Shown: one piece after another, positions 1 through 7,525 of the stretch | How positions within the stretch are numbered: position 1 is the first letter of the stretch | Layout of the letters: each line of letters opens with the position of its first letter | Assembly: GCA_017457555.1 (NCBI GenBank) | Contig: JAFTHG010000290.1 | Coordinates: 1-13,483 of the forward strand | Length of the DNA: 13,483 bases | Reading direction: 5' to 3' | Source of the DNA: Kiritimatiellia bacterium | Lineage (GTDB): Bacteria > Verrucomicrobiota > Kiritimatiellia > RFP12 > DVOR01 | Notes under the pieces: generated by a model | What the model was told of the DNA's origin: nothing | The model's database searches: none | The model's input: the letters and a program-made list of their open reading frames with translations, nothing else | Program-made: the position numbers and the translations under genes

Positions 1-2
1 AG

Positions 3-377
3 AAGGTGCCACATTACTACAACTACGATTTGATGCGAAAACTTGCCGGCGACAAACAGATGACTGATGTTTGGCGTATGCCTGCAATCGCTCCATGGGA
101 AAAAAGTTGTGGTAAACATCCAACGCAAAAGCCATTGGCGTTAATGGTACGAGCATTTTTAGCAAGCACAAAGGAAAATGCACTTGTTTTGGACCCATTT
201 GCAGGGAGTGGTTCTACTGGAATTGCAGCAAATCTAATAGGGCGACGATTCATAGGAATTGAGCGCGAGCGGGAATTTGTTGAAATGGCTGTGAAAAGAC
301 GTGAACAGATGGATACAATGGGCGCGGAATGGGCGGCGAAAATCAAGGACATAAGCATTTTACGAAATATGATTTAA
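3..377 (+). CDS. DNA methyltransferase, N4/N6 class (3' end only)
   Basis: This is the C-terminal part of a site-specific DNA methyltransferase that transfers a methyl group from S-adenosylmethionine to adenine N6 or cytosine N4. The reading frame is open to the left edge, so the gene starts outside the window; the GTG at 6 is internal. HPTQKP is at 117-134, followed by the SAM-binding motif I DPFAGSGST at 192-218 and then GRRFIGIE. Motif I near the C terminus means the beta-type order, in which the catalytic (D/N/S)PP(Y/F/W) motif IV lies upstream and is missing here. Base composition is visibly AT-richer than the next operon, with codons such as aat, ata and aaa, which suggests transfer, perhaps from a restriction-modification or phage module. 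Target sequence and any partner cannot be told from this fragment. Confidence 0.88.
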   Translation, partial: KVPHYYNYDLMRKLAGDKQMTDVWRMPAIAPWEKSCGKHPTQKPLALMVRAFLASTKENALVLDPFAGSGSTGIAANLIGRRFIGIEREREFVEMAVKRREQMDTMGAEWAAKIKDISILRNMI

Positions 378-402
378 CGGCACGGTTTTGTTTTTTGGAT
401 GG

Positions 403-439
403 CGATTCTGGTGACTTTAGGGGCATCGGAATCGTTTTT
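403..439 (+). terminator. Intrinsic terminator after the methyltransferase
   Basis: CGATTCTGGTG (403-413) pairs with CATCGGAATCG (424-434) to form an 11-bp stem with two G-T wobbles and a 10-base loop. Five T follow at 435-439. It lies 26 bases past the methyltransferase stop codon and separates that gene from the operon starting at 520. Confidence 0.7.
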
Positions 440-500
440 GTGTGGTAAGGGGGTGTTTTTGGGCTTGTTGTCGGGCTGAAAGTGGCGTTTCTGTGTAGAG

Positions 501-511
501 TATGCTATCCT
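501..511 (+). promoter_or_regulatory. Extended -10 promoter of the 520-9760 operon
   Basis: TATGCTATCCT has an extended -10 (TG one base before the hexamer TATCCT at 506-511). No good -35 hexamer is seen 16-18 bases upstream. Transcription would start near 518, only about two bases before the ATG at 520. The rest of 440-519 holds nothing else recognisable. Confidence 0.55.
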
Positions 512-519
512 ATTAAGAA

Positions 520-3500
520 ATGGAAAAGACTCAAAAACGCTTCTTTGATCGCTTGGATTGGCGGGCCTTCTGGTGCTGCTTCGGGGTGGCGTTTGGCGTC
601 TATCTGGTTTCGTTGGGGCCATCGGTCGGTTTAGAGGATTCCGGGGAGTTGGCAACGGCGGCACAGGTTCTGGGGGTGCCGCATCCGCCGGGCTATCCGC
701 TCTGGACGATGATCGGGTGGCTTTTTTGCCGGCTTTTTGGATGGGTGACGTGGCAGGGTTATGCCAATCCGGCATGGGCGGTGGCGCTCTTTTCTGCGTT
801 GTCGGGAGCCGTGGCAACGGGGCTGATGGCGTTGCTGGCGGTGCGGTCAGGTCGGGATTTGCTGCAATCGGATGAATCCTCGGTTCAGGATGAATCGCCG
901 AACCGAACCACGTGGTGTGCGTGGTGGGGTGGTGTCAGTGGCAGTTTGTGCTTTGCCTTTTCGCCGGTGATGTGGTCACAGGCGGTGATTGTGGAGGTGT
1001 ATGCACTGGGCGCGCTCTTTATGGCTCTGGTGATGGTGTTGGCGTATCGGTGGTTGCAGCAGCCTTCCGGGCGCACGCTGGTGTGGTTGGGCCTTGTTTT
1101 TGGTCTGGGACTTACGAATGATCAGGTGTTGCTATTGGCGGCATTGCCGATTGCGCTGTTGATTTTCTGGCGTGAACGGCGTTTAGCCTTCTCCTTTATC
1201 GCTTGGGGCATTCCGCTGGGGCTGACGGTGTATGGGCTGATGTTGGGGGCGTTACCTTCGGCAGATCTCTTTTCAACGCCGGGTGCTCCGGTGATTTTAC
1301 GGCCGGAGGTGGTAGGGGGTGAGGGGGCACCTTTGGCACCATGGCCCTTTTATGTGTTGATCGGGGCGGCGGTGCTTAACGTGATTGCGGCGCTTTGGGC
1401 GGCCCGTTCAAAGGTGTGGACGCGCCTTGCCATTGGCGGAGTGGTGGTGCTCTTGGGTGTGTCGGCACTCTGTTGGGCACCAGATACGCTGCCCGGTGGT
1501 TTTCAGGGCACACTTTATCCTTTCAGTAAGGCGTGGGTGATTCACGTGGTGGCACTGGGCGGTTTGTGGTGGTTGTGCCGGAAGACGGAGCGGGAGCGCT
1601 CGTTTGCTCTGGCGGTGACGGTGGTTCAGATGACGCTGCTGGTACTCCTGCAACAGGGGCTGATGCGTGGGCTGGTGCATCCGACAACGGGGTGGTTCTG
1701 GTGGGGAATCGGTTGGAATGTTCTGCTTCTGGTTTTGGCGTGGCGGTGGTTGCCGTATGGGCGTCAGGTGGCAGGGACGCTTCTGGCTGCCGAACTCGGC
1801 GTGTCGGTTTATGCGTATATGCCACTGGTGTCCGACCTCTTGAATCCGGCCATGAACTGGGGTTATGCGCGGACGTGGGATGGGTTTAAGCACGCCATTT
1901 CCCGCGGTCAGTATGAAGCGATTTCGCCAGCCTCTTTCTTCTCGATGCAGTATGTGACGCAATTGTGGCGCTATGTTGAGGATTTGCGGTTGCAATTCTC
2001 CCTGCCGGTGGTGTTGCTTGCCGTGGGAGGGACGGGAGCTCTGGTGGCTCAGGTGTGGCGCAAGCGGATGCGGTTGGCACTGGTGTGGATGGGGTGTACG
2101 CTGCTCTTCTTTGGCGTGATGTCGGCGTTGCTGGTGGCATTGGCCAATCCCTCGGGTGATCTTCAGGATGGTTTTATTCAAAAGGTGAAGTTCATTTCAT
2201 CGCACGGCGTCTTTGCACTGTGGGTGAGTTACGGCATTGTGATGGGGATATGGATGCTGCTCCGGAAGTTTGGGAAGGTGGGCTTCCGGGCAGGTTGTGT
2301 TGTGGCGTGTCTGATTGCGATCGTGCCGGTGATTGAGAATGAGGTGAATGCTACGTTGATTCACCGGATGGGCGCAGCTGAACAGCGTGGGCATGATTTT
2401 GGGTGGCAGTTCGGAGCGTATATGCTTGAAGGCGCGGCGGCAATCCGTCCGGAACTCTCCGCCGATGAAGAACCCTTGCCCGATCCCTTTTATCCGCCAC
2501 CGATGGATGCTCATGCGGTGCTCTTCGGCGGCACGGATCCGGGACGTTTTGTGCCGACGTATATGGTGTATGCTGCCGGGTATCGGCCAGACATCTTTGT
2601 GCTGACGCAGAATGCACTCGCTGATCCGACGTACATGAATGTGGAGCGTGACCTTTACGGTGATCAGTTGTGGTTGCCCACCGCAGACCAAGTGCGTGAT
2701 GCCTTTGTGAACTACGTGGATGAAGTGCAAGCCGGGAAGCGGACGACACGGGGCAAGGTGGTTGAAGAAAATGGCAAGATGCGGATTACCGGTGCTTCGG
2801 CAGTAATGGATATCAATGATGCTTTAACGCAGGATATTGTGGCGCAGAATCCTAACACGTTTTATGTGGAGGAGAGTTACGCCATTGACTGGATGGCATC
2901 GTATCTGGTGCCGGCGGGTTTGGTGATGCGTCTGGAGCGGACCCAACAGGCGCAATTGGACGAAGGCTTGCCCCAACGGGATGCCGATTTCTGGGACTGG
3001 ATGACGCGTCGTCTGACTTCACAGCGCGCTTATCGGCGGGATTTTGCAGCGAAGAAGAGCTTTTCAAAGTTGCGTTCGTCCATCGCAGGACTCTATGCAA
3101 GCCGCAAGGAATTTCACCGGGCCGAACCCGCCTTTCACGATTCCTTACGCCTTTATCCAGCGTCTTCGGAATCGGTCTTCCGGGCGATTCAGGATGTCTA
3201 TTTGCCGACAGCACAATTTGATGCAGCACTGCGGTTGTTGAAGGCCTATCAGAAAGCGGATCCGGAGAATACGCGTGCGGCACGGCTGGCGGAGCGGTTG
3301 GCTGTGCTCCAAGAGACTTATCAGGATTTTGAACGCCTCTCAAGGCAGGTGGAAGCCAACACCGCCACAACAGCTGACCGGTGTGCGCTGGCTGCCGTTT
3401 GCGAAACCCTTGGGCTGAAACAACAGGCGATTGACCAGTGGAAGATCGTCGCCTCGGCGGCTGATCTCTCGGCACGCGGCGCCCGGGATGGTGCGATTGC

Positions 3501-3864
3501 CTTGCAACGTTTGCGCGCATTTGAAACAGCGTTGGTGCTGTTGAAACGCGTTCCGGAGGCTGCGTGGACCACCTTTTCCGAACAGGAGCTGGTCGCTTCT
3601 GCCGGGTTGGCTCAGTCTTACGGTGAGCAGACATTGGCACTGGCTCTCTTTCAAGTAGCACTTGAAAAGGCGCCCGCATCCGGACGGGTCTGGTTGGGCG
3701 TGGCCCTTTACTACTACGAACTCGGAAATGAGGTTCAGGCATACGAATGTATGCGGACGGCTGTGCGCTACGGCGCGAGACCGTTGATTGAGGATGATGC
3801 TGCTGTAGCAGCGATTTTCCTTCGCCTGATGCGGCGTTTCAGTGCGCCGGAAGGAGGAATGTGA
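520..3864 (+). CDS. DUF2723 (TMEM260-like) membrane glycosyltransferase with TPR-like tail
   Basis: Large integral membrane protein of 1114 residues. The N terminus has one hydrophobic helix (about 17-31), then the family-typical loop with DSGE at 40-43 and HPPGYP at 55-60; an acidic residue in the first extracytoplasmic loop is typical of GT-C glycosyltransferases using lipid-linked sugar donors. Roughly 13-15 hydrophobic segments run to about residue 610. A soluble part follows, including a block with GGTDPGRFVP and GYRPDIFVLTQNA, which resembles the conserved region after the membrane domain in DUF2723 proteins. From about 845 to 1105 there are helical TPR-like repeats. The human relative TMEM260 is a protein O-mannosyltransferase; the bacterial substrate is unknown. 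The ATG at 520 is chosen because the first helix and DSGE loop need it, although no Shine-Dalgarno sequence precedes it. The stop overlaps the next start as TGATG. Confidence 0.85.
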   Translation: MEKTQKRFFDRLDWRAFWCCFGVAFGVYLVSLGPSVGLEDSGELATAAQVLGVPHPPGYPLWTMIGWLFCRLFGWVTWQGYANPAWAVALFSALSGAVATGLMALLAVRSGRDLLQSDESSVQDESPNRTTWCAWWGGVSGSLCFAFSPVMWSQAVIVEVYALGALFMALVMVLAYRWLQQPSGRTLVWLGLVFGLGLTNDQVLLLAALPIALLIFWRERRLAFSFIAWGIPLGLTVYGLMLGALPSADLFSTPGAPVILRPEVVGGEGAPLAPWPFYVLIGAAVLNVIAALWAARSKVWTRLAIGGVVVLLGVSALCWAPDTLPGGFQGTLYPFSKAWVIHVVALGGLWWLCRKTERERSFALAVTVVQMTLLVLLQQGLMRGLVHPTTGWFWWGIGWNVLLLVLAWRWLPYGRQVAGTLLAAELGVSVYAYMPLVSDLLNPAMNWGYARTWDGFKHAISRGQYEAISPASFFSMQYVTQLWRYVEDLRLQFSLPVVLLAVGGTGALVAQVWRKRMRLALVWMGCTLLFFGVMSALLVALANPSGDLQDGFIQKVKFISSHGVFALWVSYGIVMGIWMLLRKFGKVGFRAGCVVACLIAIVPVIENEVNATLIHRMGAAEQRGHDFGWQFGAYMLEGAAAIRPELSADEEPLPDPFYPPPMDAHAVLFGGTDPGRFVPTYMVYAAGYRPDIFVLTQNALADPTYMNVERDLYGDQLWLPTADQVRDAFVNYVDEVQAGKRTTRGKVVEENGKMRITGASAVMDINDALTQDIVAQNPNTFYVEESYAIDWMASYLVPAGLVMRLERTQQAQLDEGLPQRDADFWDWMTRRLTSQRAYRRDFAAKKSFSKLRSSIAGLYASRKEFHRAEPAFHDSLRLYPASSESVFRAIQDVYLPTAQFDAALRLLKAYQKADPENTRAARLAERLAVLQETYQDFERLSRQVEANTATTADRCALAAVCETLGLKQQAIDQWKIVASAADLSARGARDGAIALQRLRAFETALVLLKRVPEAAWTTFSEQELVASAGLAQSYGEQTLALALFQVALEKAPASGRVWLGVALYYYELGNEVQAYECMRTAVRYGARPLIEDDAAVAAIFLRLMRRFSAPEGGM

Positions 3865-4910
3865 TGGATCGTATTCGCGTGGTCTTTATGGGGTCGGCAG
3901 ATTTGTCGGCCGTAATGTTGGAACGTTTGGCACGGGAAACCGAGACGATTCAACTCGTGGGGTGCGTGACTCAGCCTGATAAACCGGCCGGTCGCAATAA
4001 GAAGTTGACGCCGTGCGCGTGTAAGGCCTTTGTAGATCAGATGGGCATTCCCTGTCTGACGCCGAAGAAGGTGAATACGGAAGAGAGCCTGGCGCAGATT
4101 GCTGCGTGGCTGCCTGATGTGATTGTGGTGGTCGCGTACGGGCAGATTTTGAGTCGGCGGCTACTGGATATCCCGACGCTTGGGTGCATCAATATTCACT
4201 TGTCATTGCTCCCGCGCTACCGTGGGGCCTCGCCCATTCACGCAGCATTGCTGGCCGGGGACAAGGTAACAGGTGCGTCTGCAATGTTGATGGACGAAGG
4301 TATGGATACAGGCCCTGTCCTGATGTCGAGCGAAACGGAAATCACAGAAGCGGACACGTTGGAAACATTGCACGACCGTCTGGCGGATTTGGGCGCAGAC
4401 TTGCTCGTGAAAGTGTTGCCGTTGTGGGCTTATTTTCGCGTGCGTCCGGTGCCGCAGAACCCCGATCAGGTTATCACGGCCTACAAGATCAAGAAGACTG
4501 ACGGTCTTTTGCATTGGACGGATTCCACTGAAACCATTTTGCGGAAGATTCGTGCCTACACACCGTGGCCCTCGTGTTTTACCTATTGTCCGCCGGATGA
4601 GAAGGATAAAAAGAAGAATCCGGAGTTGACAATCGGCAAGATGGTGAAGGTGTTGTCGGCAACGGCAGCCACCGTGAAGGCCGGTGCGGCAGATGTTGTG
4701 CCCGGTACCGTGCTGAAAGCAGACAGGGATGGCCTGATTGTTCGCACAGCGGATGGTGCCTTGCAACTCTTGACGGTGCAGCCGGAAGGGGGCAAGCCGA
4801 TGGATGTTCAGGCATGGTTACGCGGGCATACGGCAATTGTGCCGGGTTTTGTCTTTATCACACCACCGCCTCCACCGGCCGCTCCGATTGCAGCCTACCG
4901 CCGTCTGTAA
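3864..4910 (+). CDS. fmt: Methionyl-tRNA formyltransferase
   Basis: Transfers a formyl group from 10-formyltetrahydrofolate to methionyl-initiator tRNA in the cytoplasm. It is 348 residues long; the E. coli enzyme is about 315. The catalytic triad of the formyltransferase fold is present: N110 and H112 in INIH, and D148 in MDTG. SLLPRYRG is at 114-121 and VTQPDKPAGR at 35-44. The C-terminal OB-like domain includes a lysine-rich stretch (EKDKKK) and ends in a proline/alanine-rich tail (PPPPPAAP) that may be lineage-specific. The start is ATG 3864, overlapping the upstream stop by one base (TGATG), with AAGGAGGA at 3851-3858 at good spacing; GTG at 3861 is possible but too close to that ribosome site. 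The overlap suggests translational coupling to the glycosyltransferase. A def (deformylase) gene, the usual neighbour of fmt, is absent here. Confidence 0.96.
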   Translation: MDRIRVVFMGSADLSAVMLERLARETETIQLVGCVTQPDKPAGRNKKLTPCACKAFVDQMGIPCLTPKKVNTEESLAQIAAWLPDVIVVVAYGQILSRRLLDIPTLGCINIHLSLLPRYRGASPIHAALLAGDKVTGASAMLMDEGMDTGPVLMSSETEITEADTLETLHDRLADLGADLLVKVLPLWAYFRVRPVPQNPDQVITAYKIKKTDGLLHWTDSTETILRKIRAYTPWPSCFTYCPPDEKDKKKNPELTIGKMVKVLSATAATVKAGAADVVPGTVLKADRDGLIVRTADGALQLLTVQPEGGKPMDVQAWLRGHTAIVPGFVFITPPPPPAAPIAAYRRL

Positions 4911-4965
4911 TAACCGCATCGGGAAATGCAAACGTTCAACAGATTTTGACAAGGAGGACAGAAGA

Positions 4966-6642
4966 ATGTCAAATCCTCAACGCAAGACGATTGTTATCGG
5001 TCATCGCAATCCGGATACCGACTCCATTGTTTCGGCGATTGCCTATGCCGAGCTCAAACGTCAGCAGGGTGTGACCCGGTGTATGCCGGCACGTGGTGGT
5101 AAACTGACGCCGCAGACTGAGTATATTCTGCGCCGTTTTGAAACACAGGCTCCGACCTTTATCCCCGATATGTTACCCAAGGTGGAGTATTATCTGCCGG
5201 AGGGTGCTCCCGTGACAGTCCAAGCCAATACGGCACTTTGGGATGCACTGGAATTGATGGATAAGAATCGCCTGTCCGCTTTGCCCGTGGTGGACTCCGA
5301 AGGTTACTATCAGGCCTTCCTCTCGCACAATACCTTTACGGAAAATATCATCCATAAGGCAGACCCCCATCGTAAGGCGATTATCCCCACCAGCATCAAT
5401 CTGTTGGCGCATACGCTTCGGGCGCAGCCACTATTGACCTTTGATGGCAATGCTGTGGTGAAGAGTCGTATTCTGGTGGCGGGCTCCACCAAAGAGGCCT
5501 TTGAACAGATTTTAAAGACGGAGATTTCCAAGAATACGATTGCAATTATTGAAAATCGTGCCTCCATTTTGAATCTGTGTATTGACTACAAGGTGCGTGC
5601 GATTGTGCTGACGGGCGGACAACCCTTCGCCAAGGAACTCTATCAGCGCGCAGAAGCAGCTGGTATTTCGGTGTTGATTTCGCCGTATGATATTGCCAGC
5701 ACAGTCTATTTGACGCTCTATTCCATGCCGGTCAGTACGATGGCCACGGGTGCAATCAAAGCGGTACAAGCCACGGCTCTGGTGCGTGATATTCAGCAAG
5801 CGGTCAAAACCTCGGCTTCACGTTCGCTTCCTGTCGTTGATGAGGCAGGGAAAGTGGTCGGCGTGATTAACGAACGTGACCTCTACAAACAGCCCAATGT
5901 GGATGTGATTCTGGTGGACCATAATGAACTCTCCCTTGGCGTCGAGGGGTTGGATCAATTTCGCATCGTAGAGATTTTGGACCACCACAAACTCGGCAAC
6001 TTCCCTACACACGAACCGATCGAGTTCATTAACCGTGTGGTGGGCTCCACTGCCACCATTGTGGCGTGCCTCTATCAGGAAAGTAAAGCAATTATCTCGC
6101 CGAATATAGCCGGGCTACTTCTGTCTGCCATCATCACCGATACACTGGCTTTGAAATCCCCGACAACCACCGATACCGACCGCAATATGGCGGAATATCT
6201 CTCCGGATTGCTCAATTTGGACGTGGATGAACTGGCGCATGATATCTTCTCTCATGCGTCGCGTATTGCCGATTTGTCCACCGAAAAGATTTTGACATTG
6301 GACGCCAAGCACTATGAAGAGGGTGGTGTGACCTTTGATGTGGCGCAGATTGAAATCAGCTCTGCGGATGAATTGCACGGCCGCTTGCCGGACTTGCTGT
6401 CGGGTCTGGAAGAGCATTGCCGCCGTGAAAAGCTCTACTTCACCGCCTTGATGGTGACCGATATTGCTGCGCTCAACTCGGTGCTACTTGTTGCCGGGGA
6501 CGAACGTTTCATCGGTAAGATTCCCTTCCCGCGCTATGAGAATCAGGAAAATGCCTTCCTGTGCCACGGCATCATGTCCCGTAAGAAGCAATTACTGCCG
6601 CTCTTATTGGAACAGTTAGCCTCCGTGACCGGTCGCCGCTGA
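4966..6642 (+). CDS. ppaC: Mn-dependent inorganic pyrophosphatase with CBS/DRTGG regulatory insert
   Basis: Family II (DHH-type) inorganic pyrophosphatase, hydrolysing pyrophosphate to two phosphates in the cytoplasm; 558 residues. Metal-binding motifs: GHRNPDTDS with H13, D17 and D19; VDHN at 317-320; DHH at 339-341. The DHHA2 part ends with the substrate-binding SRKKQ at 538-542. A regulatory insert splits the DHH domain: CBS half one at about 75-140, a DRTGG-like segment at about 165-245, and CBS half two at about 253-310 (MPVSTMATGAI, then VVGVINERDLY). In studied members, AMP/ADP inhibit through the CBS domains and ATP or diadenosine polyphosphates activate. The reading frame extends upstream to 4804, but ATG 4966 is the start: it has AAGGAGGA eight bases away and begins directly at the catalytic domain. 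The 55-base gap after fmt has no clear promoter, so it is probably co-transcribed. Confidence 0.95.
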   Translation: MSNPQRKTIVIGHRNPDTDSIVSAIAYAELKRQQGVTRCMPARGGKLTPQTEYILRRFETQAPTFIPDMLPKVEYYLPEGAPVTVQANTALWDALELMDKNRLSALPVVDSEGYYQAFLSHNTFTENIIHKADPHRKAIIPTSINLLAHTLRAQPLLTFDGNAVVKSRILVAGSTKEAFEQILKTEISKNTIAIIENRASILNLCIDYKVRAIVLTGGQPFAKELYQRAEAAGISVLISPYDIASTVYLTLYSMPVSTMATGAIKAVQATALVRDIQQAVKTSASRSLPVVDEAGKVVGVINERDLYKQPNVDVILVDHNELSLGVEGLDQFRIVEILDHHKLGNFPTHEPIEFINRVVGSTATIVACLYQESKAIISPNIAGLLLSAIITDTLALKSPTTTDTDRNMAEYLSGLLNLDVDELAHDIFSHASRIADLSTEKILTLDAKHYEEGGVTFDVAQIEISSADELHGRLPDLLSGLEEHCRREKLYFTALMVTDIAALNSVLLVAGDERFIGKIPFPRYENQENAFLCHGIMSRKKQLLPLLLEQLASVTGRR

Positions 6643-6650
6643 GGAGTGTT

Positions 6651-7520
6651 ATGGAACTTTTGGTCGCCGAACCGCATGGGATGTGCTCCGGGGTGGCTCG
6701 TGCTCTGGAGATGGCTCAACGCGTCCTGGCCGAACACCCCGGTGAAACATTGTGGTGTTTCCATGAATTAGTACATAATGAGCATATCGTGGCTGATTTG
6801 CAGGCGCGTGGTGTGCGCTTTGTGAATGAGATAGAAGTGATCCCTTGTGGCGCACGGGTGCTTTTTTCAGCCCATGGCGTCAGCCCGGAGGTGCGCCATG
6901 CCGCTGCGGTACGTCAGTTGGAAATCGTGGATGCCACGTGTCCCTTTGTGGCAAAGGTTCATGCAGAAGCTCGGCGCTATGCTGCGGAAGCACTGCCGAT
7001 TGTCCTGATCGGCCACAAAGGACATGATGAGGTCGTGGGCATCGTTGGCGAAGCCGCCGAACAGATTACGGTGGTGGAATCGTATGAAGATGTTTTAACG
7101 TTGCGCGGCCGTCTGGCGCAACGCTCGGTGATGGTGTTGAGCCAGACGACGGTCAGTGAAGCTATGTATGAGGCGCGTGTCGCGGAATTAAAGGCCGAGG
7201 GCTTTGATGTGCGCTTCCCGAAGGCATTGGATATCTGCTATGCCACACGCGAACGTCAGCAGGCAGTCCGTGAATTAGCCCAACAGGTGGATATGGTTCT
7301 GGTCTTGGGATCACGCAATTCCTCCAATTCCAAACGTCTGGTAGAGGTAGCAGAGAAGGCGGGCTGTAAGGCGGCATTGCTCGCTTCTCCTGCTGAATTG
7401 GATACGCTGGACTTGGGTTCTCCCGCACGTTTGGGATTAACCTCCGGGGCCTCTACGCCGGAAGCACTGCTGGATCAACTCCGTGCAGATTTGAACGCCC
7501 GTTACAGGATTGAGTCGTAA
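6651..7520 (+). CDS. ispH: 4-hydroxy-3-methylbut-2-enyl diphosphate reductase
   Basis: Last enzyme of the MEP isoprenoid pathway, a [4Fe-4S] protein that reduces HMBPP to IPP and DMAPP. It has 289 residues, normal for the family. The three cluster-binding cysteines are C12 (GMCSG), C97 (DATCPFV) and C196 (DICYATRERQ). Active-site features are the HNE segment at 42-44, H75 in AHG, H125 and E127 in GHKGHDEV, T168 in LSQTTVS, and the substrate-binding SRNSSNSKRL (221-230) and TSGAST (264-269). The start ATG follows a GAGGAG ribosome site that overlaps the upstream TGA stop; the gap is 8 bases, so it is in the same operon. Its product feeds polyprenyl carrier synthesis, which could serve the glycosyltransferase at the head of the operon (inference). 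Confidence 0.97.
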   Translation: MELLVAEPHGMCSGVARALEMAQRVLAEHPGETLWCFHELVHNEHIVADLQARGVRFVNEIEVIPCGARVLFSAHGVSPEVRHAAAVRQLEIVDATCPFVAKVHAEARRYAAEALPIVLIGHKGHDEVVGIVGEAAEQITVVESYEDVLTLRGRLAQRSVMVLSQTTVSEAMYEARVAELKAEGFDVRFPKALDICYATRERQQAVRELAQQVDMVLVLGSRNSSNSKRLVEVAEKAGCKAALLASPAELDTLDLGSPARLGLTSGASTPEALLDQLRADLNARYRIES

Positions 7521-7525
7521 GAGCC

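Noticed and set aside
1408..3742. Several long minus-strand frames opposite the glycosyltransferase
   Set aside because: Their translations are dominated by Pro, Arg, His and Gln, typical of the reverse of a G/T-rich gene, and none shows a domain or start signal.
4946..4951. TTGACA before the pyrophosphatase gene as a -35 box
   Set aside because: No -10 follows at proper spacing before the start codon, and the site merges with the ribosome binding site.
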